Positions 32,734-41,943 of a stretch of DNA of 64,000 nucleotides are shown one piece after another (the stretch's first letter is position 1; each line of letters begins with the position of its first letter). Source of the DNA: Chryseobacterium nakagawai. GTDB lineage: Bacteria > Bacteroidota > Bacteroidia > Flavobacteriales > Weeksellaceae. Where the stretch lies: contig NZ_LR134386.1 in assembly GCF_900637665.1 (NCBI RefSeq), positions 2,782,501 through 2,846,500 on the forward strand, read 5' to 3'. The position numbers and the translations under genes were made by a program. The notes beneath the pieces are model-generated. The model saw nothing but the letters and a program-made list of their open reading frames with translations. It searched no databases and was not told the origin of the DNA.

Positions 32734-35333
32734 AAAGGATATCCGAAAGCAAAGTTAATCGTTGGTTTGAAAGGCTGTAGCGCTTTGAATCTCCATCGGT
32801 CTCCCTCTGGTTTATTCGGATCAAAAATCTTATAGGCAAAATCTAATCTCAGGGTAATATACGCTACGTTTATTCTTAAACCGAATCCGCTACCAACTCC
32901 CATTTGCCCCAAGAACTTATTGAATCTGAATTGATCCTGATGAGCATCATTGTGATTACGGAGACTCCAGGTATTTCCTATATCTGTAAACAGGGCTCCC
33001 TCATACATATTATTAAATGGAATTCTGTATTCAATATTGGTGGTCAGTTTTACATCATTGGTCATATAAGCACGTACTCTTTCGTCTACCTGAGAATCAG
33101 CAGGTCCTAGTCCTCCAAAGGCTACCCAGGCTCTGATATCGTTGGATCCACCATTGAAATATGATTTAATAATAGGCATGTCATCCGAGTTTCCATAAGG
33201 AATACCTACCCCGATGAACTGACGAAGCACTAAGGTCTGATTTCCGTTAAACCTGAAATATTTCCTTGTATCGATATCGAATTTTACGAATTGAGCATAA
33301 GGAATTCCAAAAATTGTTTTTTGCGGAGACGTAATGACTCCTCCGTCATTACTTTTCTTATTGAATAGACTTAAAATATTACCGGCAAGCTCAACTTTTC
33401 CATTAAAATAAAAAGCATTTGGGTAATCTTTCTTTCCAATTTCATTGTAAACAAAATTATAAATCATAGAAGAAATAAAGACATCCTGGGTTTGTCTTTC
33501 TTTATTGATAAGACTTCCTCTGAATGTTGTCAGTAAATCTAAACCTTGTGGATTAAGAGAAGCTCGGTAGTCACCATCATTAATGATTTTCTGAGAGACT
33601 TCATCCTTTGTAGTTTTTCCGGATAGTATATCTTCTTCAAGATCAATTCCGTAATGGGCAGAATAGTTAGCAACTATTTCTTTTCTTACTACTTCATCGT
33701 TAACGAAGTAATCATAATAAGCATTTTTATTTTTTGTTAAACTGATCTGGGTGTTAAACAAAGTCAGTTTATGATACACCAGTTCATTGACAGTGGCCTG
33801 ATAATTTAATCCAGTATTAAAGTTAACTCTTCCCAATCCGATATTATTCTGTATAGAAGCTCCCAGTAGAATGGAAGAAGTAGGAGTGTATCTTTTAGGA
33901 ATGAATTTATAATAATTAAACGGCAATAGCAATCTCGGGAAGTTCAGAGATGCCTGAGCTGATATTTCATACGCTAAAACCCTTTTATCTGTATTTTCCG
34001 TACTTGCAATAGATCCAAATGTACCGGAAAGACTTGTAGAAAGGTTTTCTGCCCCTCTGAAAAGGTTTCGGGTAGTAAGGTCTACAGAAGGAGTAATTCC
34101 AAGATTCAGGATCTGAGAATAATTAAGGTCTGTACCTACTTTAAGTTCATACTTAGGAAGAGGTTTTAGTATATATAAAACATCTACAATACTGTCATTA
34201 GGGGAGATAACGCCTCCACGTCTTAGAGAGTCTCTTGCTTTTACGATGCTGAAATTGTTCATCGTTAGAAGGTTTCTCTTTGTTACGTCCAGTTTCTGTT
34301 GATCGTAAGTTTGTTTACTGTCTACAATGATGGTTCTCCATAATGAAGATGTCTTATATTTATCATTCATTTTATGGAATCTTATCCTTCTTAAACTGTC
34401 TTTCACCGTATTTTTAGGATAATCGCTGGCTTCATCTACGATGGCAACATCAATATTTCCAAAAGTAGCTTTTTTGTAAGGACGATCTAAAGAATCTTTA
34501 TGGATTTCCAACGTAAGAGGAACCTGTTTTTTGCTTTTTAAAGAGTCAGCAACGAAATAAACCTCATCATTGGTGCTGTTGAATTTATAATATCCATATT
34601 CTCTCATTAAGTCAGTAATCCTTGTTACTTCCTTTTCAAGAACAGTTTGGTCAAGGACCTTACCTGATCTTATAAGCGTTTTATTCAGATGAGTATTGTA
34701 AATCTGTTTGATGCCCTGATCCGGAATATTAAAAAAGTAATCTTTAATGTAGGTAGGATCATTATGTTTGATGAAATAATTTACCGCTGCTTTTTTAGAA
34801 GCCGAGTCTAAATTATGCTTGTATTTTACTTCTGCATCCCAGTACCCTCTGTAAGTGAGTCTTTTTTTGATAGATTCTGCTCCTTTTTCACTTCTGGTTT
34901 GATCCAGGATAACAGGTGGAGAGCCCCATGTATGTAATAAACGGTCAAAGAAAAGATTTTTTCCGACACTGTTTTTCATATTATACTTAATAAATAAGGA
35001 GTCTCTCAGTTTCTGATCTCTCATTTCACGGGGGTACGTCATATACTCATTAAGGATGGTGTCGTATTTTGGATTGGCCATATTGTAGAACATAAGGCCT
35101 AAAGGCATAAAAAGAATTTGCTTCTTATTAGGCTTCTGCTGAACATAATCTTTTAGCTCCTCATCAAAAAATTCTTTCTTATCTTCGAATTCAAAATTGT
35201 TCTTAGTAAGCAGATAATCACCATCTGGAACCTTTTTTGTGGTACTACAAGCATAAAGGAGACCAACAAATGTTGCAAATGAGATAATTTTATAATATTT
35301 TTGAGGAGAATTCTTATAATGCTTACAGCTCAT
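32730..35333 (-). CDS. tamL: TamL, lipidated BamA/TamA-family outer-membrane protein
   Basis: 867 residues. The lipoprotein signal ends LLYAC (Cys29), then come POTRA-like repeats through about residue 400 and an Omp85 barrel, with the C-terminal half containing SLSGTFGS, the VRAYMTNDVKLTTNIEYRIP strand region and FKPTINFAFGYPF at the end. A lipidated BamA-like protein of this size is the TamL of Bacteroidota, thought to work with TamB in envelope assembly. The start at 35333 overlaps the start of the divergent methyltransferase gene by 15 bp. A -7 element TATTTTTG lies on the minus strand within that gene. Confidence 0.88.
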   Translation of the reverse strand: MSCKHYKNSPQKYYKIISFATFVGLLYACSTTKKVPDGDYLLTKNNFEFEDKKEFFDEELKDYVQQKPNKKQILFMPLGLMFYNMANPKYDTILNEYMTYPREMRDQKLRDSLFIKYNMKNSVGKNLFFDRLLHTWGSPPVILDQTRSEKGAESIKKRLTYRGYWDAEVKYKHNLDSASKKAAVNYFIKHNDPTYIKDYFFNIPDQGIKQIYNTHLNKTLIRSGKVLDQTVLEKEVTRITDLMREYGYYKFNSTNDEVYFVADSLKSKKQVPLTLEIHKDSLDRPYKKATFGNIDVAIVDEASDYPKNTVKDSLRRIRFHKMNDKYKTSSLWRTIIVDSKQTYDQQKLDVTKRNLLTMNNFSIVKARDSLRRGGVISPNDSIVDVLYILKPLPKYELKVGTDLNYSQILNLGITPSVDLTTRNLFRGAENLSTSLSGTFGSIASTENTDKRVLAYEISAQASLNFPRLLLPFNYYKFIPKRYTPTSSILLGASIQNNIGLGRVNFNTGLNYQATVNELVYHKLTLFNTQISLTKNKNAYYDYFVNDEVVRKEIVANYSAHYGIDLEEDILSGKTTKDEVSQKIINDGDYRASLNPQGLDLLTTFRGSLINKERQTQDVFISSMIYNFVYNEIGKKDYPNAFYFNGKVELAGNILSLFNKKSNDGGVITSPQKTIFGIPYAQFVKFDIDTRKYFRFNGNQTLVLRQFIGVGIPYGNSDDMPIIKSYFNGGSNDIRAWVAFGGLGPADSQVDERVRAYMTNDVKLTTNIEYRIPFNNMYEGALFTDIGNTWSLRNHNDAHQDQFRFNKFLGQMGVGSGFGLRINVAYITLRLDFAYKIFDPNKPEGDRWRFKALQPFKPTINFAFGYPF
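35273..35303 (+). promoter_or_regulatory. Promoter of the RNA methyltransferase gene, inside tamL
   Basis: TTG (35273-35275), a 20-bp spacer and TATTTTTG (35296-35303), then the ATG at 35319. The element lies within the first codons of tamL on the opposite strand. Confidence 0.5.
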
Positions 35334-36044
35334 ACAATAAAAGTTTTACAATCTTTAGATAAAAAGAAGTTCAGACAAAAATACAATTTGTTTTTGGTTG
35401 AAGGTAATAAAATCATTTGTGAACTTTTCAATTCTAACTTTAAAGTTAAAGAAATATTATCAACCGATCCGCAAAAATTGGACCGTACTGATATCCCTAT
35501 TACTCATATCTCTGAAAATGAGTTAAAAAAAATCAGTTTTCTTAAAACCCCAAAAGATTCTGTTGCAGTGTGTCATCTGCCAGAGGAAAAGCCATGGGCC
35601 GATAAGAGAATACAACTTGTTTTGGATGGCATTCAGGACCCTGGGAATTTGGGTACCATTATTCGGTTAGCAGACTGGTTTGGAATAGAACAGATCATTT
35701 GTAGTGAAGATACCGTAGATTTTTACAATCCAAAGGTGATCCAGGCAACAATGGGATCCTTTACAAGAGTAAATATGGTTTATACAGATCTTGTTGACTA
35801 TCTTTCTAAAACAGAAAATGTAAATATAGGAACAGATATGGATGGAGACAACATCTATACCTTTGAAAAACCTGAAAAAATAAATTTGATTCTTGGAAAT
35901 GAAGGAAACGGAATGAGGCCGGAAACGGAAAAACTATTGCAAAAATGCATCAGTATCCCAAGGTTTGGAAAATCCCAATCTACAGAAAGCCTGAATGTAT
36001 CAATGGCCGCCGGGATTATTTTAGGACAATTATTTTCTAAATAG
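35319..36044 (+). CDS. TrmH/SpoU-family RNA 2'-O-methyltransferase
   Basis: 241 residues from ATG 35319; a TTG six codons earlier falls inside the -7 element and is rejected. An N-terminal substrate-binding domain (KFRQKYNLFLVEGNKIICELF) leads into the SPOUT trefoil-knot domain with motifs LVLDGIQDPGNLGTIIRLAD, VIQATMGSFTRVN, NLILGNEGNGM and IPRFGKSQSTESLNVSMAAG. It methylates a ribose in rRNA or tRNA using SAM; the exact nucleotide cannot be read from the sequence. Divergent from tamL, with start codons overlapping. Confidence 0.92.
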   Translation: MLTAHTIKVLQSLDKKKFRQKYNLFLVEGNKIICELFNSNFKVKEILSTDPQKLDRTDIPITHISENELKKISFLKTPKDSVAVCHLPEEKPWADKRIQLVLDGIQDPGNLGTIIRLADWFGIEQIICSEDTVDFYNPKVIQATMGSFTRVNMVYTDLVDYLSKTENVNIGTDMDGDNIYTFEKPEKINLILGNEGNGMRPETEKLLQKCISIPRFGKSQSTESLNVSMAAGIILGQLFSK

Positions 36045-36137
36045 ATTTTAGACTTCGGATATCAGATTTCAGACATTATTCGAGTGGGAAAATGATTTCC
36101 CAACTGATAGATCCGAAATCTGATATCTAAAACCTAT
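36045..36137. repeat. Long nested inverted repeat between convergent genes
   Basis: GATATCAGATTTC (36058-36070) pairs with GAAATCTGATATC (36115-36127); inside it GGGAAA (36086-36091) and TTTCCC (36096-36101) form a second hairpin. It fills the gap between the methyltransferase and the leftward 36146 gene and can serve as a bidirectional terminator or be a mobile repeat. Confidence 0.55.
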
Positions 36138-36145
36138 AAAAGTTT

Positions 36146-36643
36146 CTATATCAATTGTTCCATGCTGGAAACGCTCTTGTTTTTCTGGTATTCTTCCAGT
36201 TTTTTTCGGACAAATTTCAATGCAATAGGAGCGAGGTAAATCAAAGCTGCTCCAACGAGTTTATTTTTCCAATTAGAACTTTTCATATTCTTTTTGGCAT
36301 AATTACCCACAATAGCGGTAACTCCGAGCTTTACAATACTGTCTGCAATATTTCCTTTGAATGCAGAACTGGCAAGTCCTACAGCCGTATTCTTACTGAT
36401 CAGAAGGTCTTTTACTTCAGAAGTAAGTTGCTTGGCAATGACGTCTTTTCTAAGAACAACTTTTTCATCACCGTCTTCATCTACTTTTTCCTGAAGATAT
36501 TGATCACTGAGACCATTGGTGAATGCACTAAGGCTTTCTTTTGTATTCTTAAAAGTAAGAAGATTTTCCAAATCACTAATTTCACCTTGGAGCAGTTTTT
36601 TCTTTCTTCTTAGTTCTTCTATGCTTTCGTATTTTCTGCCCAT
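36146..36643 (-). CDS. Uncharacterised protein of a YtxH/holin-like operon
   Basis: 165 residues; family not recognised with confidence. A coiled-coil N-terminus (YESIEELRRKKKLLQGEISDLENLL) is followed by a central helical region and a hydrophobic segment (KLVGAALIYLAPIALKFVRKKL) near residues 127-148, ending in a charged tail. It starts 3 bp after the stop of the holin-like membrane gene and is the last of three leftward genes (YtxH-like, holin-like, this). The trio looks like a small envelope-stress or membrane-associated unit; function is inferred only from company. Confidence 0.68.
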   Translation of the reverse strand: MGRKYESIEELRRKKKLLQGEISDLENLLTFKNTKESLSAFTNGLSDQYLQEKVDEDGDEKVVLRKDVIAKQLTSEVKDLLISKNTAVGLASSAFKGNIADSIVKLGVTAIVGNYAKKNMKSSNWKNKLVGAALIYLAPIALKFVRKKLEEYQKNKSVSSMEQLI

Positions 36644-36646
36644 AGT

Positions 36647-36955
36647 TTAATGATTTAAAAATTTAATAACTTGATCTGCAACAGTATTCACAATTTTGTT
36701 TTTAAATGCAATGACAAAAGCCATTACCAAAGCATAAAATGCTGCAACAATTAAGAACCCGTACGAATAATTATCCAATGCTTTCCCAATAAGAAAAGCA
36801 ATCCCAAAGTTGAAAAGGATAATAAAAAAAGCAAAAGCAACAAGCAGTACTACAAAGTAGGTAATGAGCCCGGCAGAAAGAGAAGACTTTTCAGTAGCTT
36901 CAATTTTCAGAAGGTCTATTCTCTTCGAGGCGTATTCTTTAATAGTTTCTATCAT
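36647..36955 (-). CDS. Phage-holin-family (Holin-X-like) membrane protein
   Basis: 102 residues with two membrane segments (about 28-54 and 66-88) joined by a short loop, an amphipathic N-terminus (KEYASKRIDLLKIEATEKSS) and a basic C-terminus. This fits the Actinobacterial Holin-X/YqjE group that is widespread on chromosomes and not a lysis protein. Middle gene of three. No phage genes are nearby, so prophage origin is not supported. Confidence 0.75.
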   Translation of the reverse strand: MIETIKEYASKRIDLLKIEATEKSSLSAGLITYFVVLLVAFAFFIILFNFGIAFLIGKALDNYSYGFLIVAAFYALVMAFVIAFKNKIVNTVADQVIKFLNH

Positions 36956-36978
36956 TGTTTTTTTTTAAAGTTACAAAA

Positions 36979-37006
36979 AAAGGAACTTTCGCACAAAAGT
37001 TCCTTT
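36979..37006 (-). terminator. Hairpin after the YtxH-like gene
   Basis: AAAGGAACTTT (36979-36989) pairs perfectly with AAAGTTCCTTT (36996-37006); an A-run to the left gives U residues on the minus strand. It may attenuate transcription into the holin-like gene rather than stop it fully. Confidence 0.65.
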
Positions 37007-37034
37007 CTGTAATTTACTTAAAAAGATAAATTAC

Positions 37035-37385
37035 TTATGATTTAAGATCATTCAGTTCTGCTTCTACATCCTTTACTACATCTGCAGTTTTAGAAACAAT
37101 CTGATCTTTGTATTTGTCATACCCATCTTTCATAGTATGTGCTACGTTGTTAGCTGTTTCTTTAAAAGTAGAAGAAATATTGCCATATTGGTCTTTCACT
37201 TTTTCAGAAACCTCTCCGTACTTGTTTTTAGCCTGATCTTTTAAATCATTTGCTTTAGTCTTGATTTTTTTTCTGGTTTCTTTTCCTTCTTCAGGTGCAT
37301 ATAACATTCCTAAGATTACACCTGCTGCAGCACCTGCAAGAAGTCCTGCCAATATACCTGCTGTATTTTTTCCGTTTTTAGACAT
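37035..37385 (-). CDS. YtxH-domain protein
   Basis: 116 residues. A glycine/alanine-rich membrane segment (GILAGLLAGAAAGVILGMLYAPEEGKETRKK, read in two parts, about 8-37) is followed by a long charged amphipathic helix with repeats such as KDQAKNKYGEVSEKVKDQYG, as in YtxH/general-stress proteins. Probably a small membrane-anchored, coiled-coil protein. First gene of the three-gene leftward unit, separated from the second by a terminator-like hairpin. Known relatives are often stress-induced; no enzymatic role. Confidence 0.85.
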   Translation of the reverse strand: MSKNGKNTAGILAGLLAGAAAGVILGMLYAPEEGKETRKKIKTKANDLKDQAKNKYGEVSEKVKDQYGNISSTFKETANNVAHTMKDGYDKYKDQIVSKTADVVKDVEAELNDLKS

Positions 37386-37480
37386 TTTAAGTTTTTTAAT
37401 AGTTAATAATAGATTAGTTTTTACACTAATAAAACTTACAATTTGTATACCAAAGGAGGCTGTCTGCCTATTAAAAATTG

Positions 37481-38155
37481 TTAAATCTTTTCGATGTAAG
37501 AAAGAATAAGTTCTATGGTTTCTTCTTTAGTAAGCTCAGAATTGTCGATTACTGTAGCGTCATCAGCCTGCTTCAATGGGGCAATTTCACGTTCACTGTC
37601 GATTTTATCTCTTTCAATGAGGTTTTGCTTTACCTGTTCTTTATCAGCTTCAATTCCAAGACCTTTTAATTCGAGAAATCTTCTGTTGGTTCTTTCATCT
37701 ATACTGGCAGTAAGAAAGAACTTATAGTCCGCATTTGGCAGAACTACTGTCCCGATGTCACGTCCGTCCATGATGACCCCTCCTTTTTCTGCTATAGAAC
37801 GCTGAGATTGTAATAAATAATCTCTCACTTCTTTTTGCTTGGCTACAAGACTTACATTGTCGGAAACTTCATTGGTACGGATCTCCTTAGAAATATCAAT
37901 ATTATTAAGATAAATAACAAGTGTTCCGTCATTGTTTTTAAATTCAAGATGAATCTGATCTAAAGATGAAAATAAAGTTTTCAGATCAATTCCGCCTTCT
38001 TCATTCAGACAATGTTGCAGAGCAAACCAGGTAACTCCTCTGTAAAGCGCTCCTGTATCCATATGAATAAGTCCTAGCTTATCAGCAATGATTTTGGAGA
38101 TAGAACTTTTTCCGGTAGACGAGTACCCATCGATAGCTATTACAGGTTTTTTCAT
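37481..38155 (-). CDS. cmk: (d)CMP kinase
   Basis: 224 residues, the expected length. Phosphorylates CMP and dCMP using ATP for nucleotide synthesis. The P-loop is IDGYSSTGKSSISK (about 7-20); MDTGALYRGVTW, VVLPNADYKFFLTAS and MDGRDIGTVVLP are the CMP-binding and lid regions. Lies 73 bp downstream of porQ on the same strand, a pairing common in Bacteroidota. Cytoplasmic. Confidence 0.93.
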   Translation of the reverse strand: MKKPVIAIDGYSSTGKSSISKIIADKLGLIHMDTGALYRGVTWFALQHCLNEEGGIDLKTLFSSLDQIHLEFKNNDGTLVIYLNNIDISKEIRTNEVSDNVSLVAKQKEVRDYLLQSQRSIAEKGGVIMDGRDIGTVVLPNADYKFFLTASIDERTNRRFLELKGLGIEADKEQVKQNLIERDKIDSEREIAPLKQADDATVIDNSELTKEETIELILSYIEKI

Positions 38156-38228
38156 ACTGCAAATTTCAAGATTTTTTTTAGAAAATCAAGAATTAATAAG
38201 AAATTTTAAGAGGTATTTAAGAATTTTT

Positions 38229-39221
38229 CTATTCTCCTCTGTGGCTGGAAAGATCCATAGAGATTCCTATCTGATTGACGTTCGAAGAGTTGTGGTATCT
38301 TATATGGGCGTAATCTATACGGAATTTTGAAACTTTAATTCCAAATCCGCCTGAAAGTCCTGAAAAGTTTCTCTGATCTGCCACAGCAAGTTCATTTCCT
38401 CTTTTTACATTATATCCCAGTCTGATATTAAAGTTTTTTTCGGGAAATAATTCTGCTCCTAAAGAGAAGTGATCGGCAATTTTTCTTCCGGCATTCACTT
38501 TTTGGCCATCCTTATTATATTCCGATGAAATATTAAACTCCTGAAGATCGTGTGCCGTAATGGTAATGGCAAGAGGGAAGTTTTTCAATATTCTTGTATA
38601 TCCTATATCCACTCGAAATGGAAGATTTTCACGGGTTCCATTGAATGATTTCAGTTGGAAACCGAAGTTTCTTAATACAAGGGAAAGAACTTCTTTGTTC
38701 TTTTTATTATGGTAAGTAATTCCAGCAGTTCCTGAGATTGCGGAAGAAGTATAGTTGTCTATTTTTGAGGTAACAAAATTTAACCCTCCACCAATGGTCC
38801 AGTCTTCTTCAAACTGGTAAGCATATCCGGCGCCAATAGCTACATCAGAAGCTTTATACTCTCCATCCTGAAAACCACTTTCATCAGTTCTCGGAATACT
38901 TCCATAGCTCATATACCTCGCATTGATAGTGGCCATGTGACCATTTTCAAAGTCTTTGGCATACGCAATGGTTCCATATTTGGAGTCGGCAAGATAAGCC
39001 GTAGCATTTACAGAAAGCTGCTTGTCTGAATCTTTATTTAACAGGGCCGGGTTTGCAATAGCAAAGGAAACATCATAATCTCTTATCGAAATTGCATCTC
39101 CACCCAAGGCTGCCTGTCTTGCAGATACAGGTACATTTAAGAACGGATACACATTTGTTCCTGTTTGCGCATAAGAAACAATTCCTGATAGAAATAATGA
39201 AAAAATGATAATTTTCTTCAA
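38229..39221 (-). CDS. porQ: Type IX secretion protein PorQ
   Basis: 330 residues. Signal peptide (MKKIIIFSLFLSGIVSYAQ) followed by a PorV/FadL-like outer-membrane barrel: FLNVPVSARQAALGGDAISI at the mature N-terminus, then many amphipathic strands ending FRIDYAHIRYHNSS. PorQ is part of the type IX secretion attachment complex (with PorU, PorV and PorZ), which processes C-terminal signals. The start codon is TTG (39219-39221): an in-frame stop lies three codons upstream and no ATG precedes the signal peptide. Operon with cmk. Confidence 0.87.
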   Translation of the reverse strand: MKKIIIFSLFLSGIVSYAQTGTNVYPFLNVPVSARQAALGGDAISIRDYDVSFAIANPALLNKDSDKQLSVNATAYLADSKYGTIAYAKDFENGHMATINARYMSYGSIPRTDESGFQDGEYKASDVAIGAGYAYQFEEDWTIGGGLNFVTSKIDNYTSSAISGTAGITYHNKKNKEVLSLVLRNFGFQLKSFNGTRENLPFRVDIGYTRILKNFPLAITITAHDLQEFNISSEYNKDGQKVNAGRKIADHFSLGAELFPEKNFNIRLGYNVKRGNELAVADQRNFSGLSGGFGIKVSKFRIDYAHIRYHNSSNVNQIGISMDLSSHRGE

Positions 39222-39239
39222 CTCAATTTATAATTAATG

Positions 39240-39247
39240 CAAAAATA
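39240..39247 (-). promoter_or_regulatory. -7 element of porQ-cmk
   Basis: TATTTTTG on the minus strand, 18 bp upstream of the TTG start, fits TAnnTTTG and supports that unusual start. Confidence 0.5.
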
Positions 39248-39326
39248 ATCCTTTTTCGTACTTTTCAAAATATTTCTTACATTATTTCTAATTAAATATT
39301 TTTCTTTTATCAATATTTTTAATGAT

Positions 39327-39334
39327 TATATTTG
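39327..39334 (+). promoter_or_regulatory. -7 element of pyrH
   Basis: TATATTTG, 55 bp upstream of the pyrH ATG at 39390, fits TAnnTTTG. No clear -33 element. Confidence 0.45.
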
Positions 39335-39386
39335 CAAAATCAAATTTTGGAGAAACCAACTCTATTAAAAAGTTTATTAAAAATAA

Positions 39387-40097
<711 letters not shown>

Positions 40098-40120
40098 TCA
40101 ACTTTGTAAAAAAACATAAC

Positions 40121-40165
40121 AAACCCCTGTTACGATAATATATTGTAACAGGGGTTTTTATTTTT
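40121..40165 (+). terminator. Strong terminator of pyrH
   Basis: AAACCCCTGTTAC (40121-40133) pairs perfectly with GTAACAGGGGTTT (40145-40157), followed by TTTATTTTT. Also serves the convergent lipase-like gene. Confidence 0.85.
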
Positions 40166-40183
40166 ATATTGTTTTTTTAAGCC

Positions 40184-41539
40184 TTATTGATCTGCCTCAA
40201 CATTCTGTTTGATTCTTTCTTTTTCAACCAATGCATAATGGCTAAAGATCCAGTCAATGAGCTGATTTATTATTTTGATGACCATCTCAAGTTCGCTGAC
40301 CTGAGTTACTCCTGGTGCAAGTTTAATTGGATTTTGCGGCAATGGCTTTGGTAAAATAAGACCGTTTACCTGTGGGGCGGTATCTGTTGCAAGAATGCCT
40401 GTATACAATCCTACATGTTGTACCGCTAATTGAAGCATATAGTCATGGATGGTTACAGGAGGTGTTTCGATAGTAATTGATTTTGGGCCCAAGTGTTGGA
40501 GCTGACCTGGAAGCGACTTGTTTTGTATCCTTGTATAGTGCGTTTTTGATTGTAAAGAATTACTGATGGCCATATTCTGTAAAGCATTTAATATAGCTGT
40601 TGTAGTATTTGTTGTGGCTTGACCATATATTGTTGCTATTTTCGCCAGTTCTGCTACCGACCAAGCATGAGGTACTACATCCAGGTCATTCCAATGCATG
40701 GTGTTCCAACTTTGGTAATCTTTGGTTTGAGGTTGCCATCCAGCAGGTAACGGTGGGAATGTATCATTAAATAACTTAGCAAAGGCTGCTTCTCCCGGAG
40801 TAGGTCCTGCGGTTGGATAGACAAGCACCGTATTGAAGGCCTCCAATTCTTTATTTTCCTTTAAATATAGAGCTAAAGTAGGAGATAATGCACCTGCAAG
40901 GCTGTGTCCACCAAATATTATTGCTGTATCCGGATTGGGTCTTAAACCAGCAAGAAACTCTTGGAGCGTGGTATTGGGTGATGCTGCGTGGGCTGGGCTT
41001 TTGAGTCCAAGAAGTATTCCTATACCTGTAGCTGTACCTTTTGAAATATATGGGTCGGTACCATTATAGGATGATGGGGTAAACTTAGCAGGATCATAGG
41101 TCGTCCAGTTTACTACTTCCGAAACTGAAAAATCCTCTGTTTCCCAATCATAAAGTGAGGCAGGGTTAGTAGCTGCAATAGCAACCATATAAGTAGGTAC
41201 GGTAGGTCCTCCCGGAAAGGCAACAGTATCACACTGAACTACATATAATGCGTTGTCGGCAACTCCGGTAGGTACACCATGTTTACCTTTTTCTTCTATG
41301 AGAGCCGGTCCCCAAACGAGGTTCCAGTTTCCTATGAATGGTGTAACGGAAGAATCTGCAACTGAGGGGCTGTTTTGTCCCATTATTTTCACTGGCGGAA
41401 CATTGTTGAAATAATACGATAAGTCATATTGAAGTTGCTGCTGCAGCTCAATACCGCCGCCGTTGTAGCCTCCTGCACGATTGGCAAGAATTGCCATACT
41501 AAAAACCTGTTGGTAGGCATCTAAAGATGGATTTGTCAT
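40184..41539 (-). CDS. Class 3 lipase-like protein
   Basis: 451 residues. The alpha/beta-hydrolase elbow IIFGGHSLAGALSPTLALY has Ser213 in GHSLAG, close to the GHSxGG of fungal-type class 3 lipases; a later DVVPHAWS may carry the catalytic His. No signal peptide is present (MTNPSLDAYQQVFSMAIL), so export would need another route. Rich in Pro, Thr and Ala, compositionally unlike its neighbours. It lies on the opposite strand between pyrH and frr, which are normally adjacent, so it looks like a later insertion. Substrate unknown. Confidence 0.75.
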   Translation of the reverse strand: MTNPSLDAYQQVFSMAILANRAGGYNGGGIELQQQLQYDLSYYFNNVPPVKIMGQNSPSVADSSVTPFIGNWNLVWGPALIEEKGKHGVPTGVADNALYVVQCDTVAFPGGPTVPTYMVAIAATNPASLYDWETEDFSVSEVVNWTTYDPAKFTPSSYNGTDPYISKGTATGIGILLGLKSPAHAASPNTTLQEFLAGLRPNPDTAIIFGGHSLAGALSPTLALYLKENKELEAFNTVLVYPTAGPTPGEAAFAKLFNDTFPPLPAGWQPQTKDYQSWNTMHWNDLDVVPHAWSVAELAKIATIYGQATTNTTTAILNALQNMAISNSLQSKTHYTRIQNKSLPGQLQHLGPKSITIETPPVTIHDYMLQLAVQHVGLYTGILATDTAPQVNGLILPKPLPQNPIKLAPGVTQVSELEMVIKIINQLIDWIFSHYALVEKERIKQNVEADQ

Positions 41540-41943
41540 GATTTTAATAATTAAAGTTAGTAATAGTTAAGTCACCGAATTATTTGTTTCTATGGAGTGT
41601 TTTATAATGTTAAAAAATCACTCAATAATGATATAGTAAAGTAAGAGACTTTAAATAGCTTCTTATTAAGTGGAAATAACCAAAATATATTCTAAGTAAT
41701 TATACTAGGTGGTTGCATCGTTTTTGAATGTTGTATAATTGATGATAATAGGAGATAATGTTCAATAAAAATGGATAAGCTGTGCTTCTTTATATCAAAA
41801 ATCATTATTTTTGCACCACTGAATAGTAAAAAAATAGTAAGAAAAGAATGAACAATATTAATTTTCAGGTGTTTTTTAATTTTTAAATTATTGATATTCA
41901 GTATTGTATAATAATGTGTAATTTATCAAACTATACTATAATA
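41540..41943. other. Intergenic region with the frr promoter
   Basis: 404 A/T-rich bases between the divergent lipase-like gene and frr. TATTTTTG at 41806-41813 is the best -7 match for frr, implying a leader of roughly 130 nt. No gene, hairpin terminator or riboswitch was recognised. Confidence 0.5.

Noticed and set aside
36647..36955. Holin-family gene as evidence of a prophage
   Set aside because: The gene belongs to the Holin-X-like chromosomal group, in a three-gene unit with YtxH; no capsid, tail, lysin or integrase genes are nearby.
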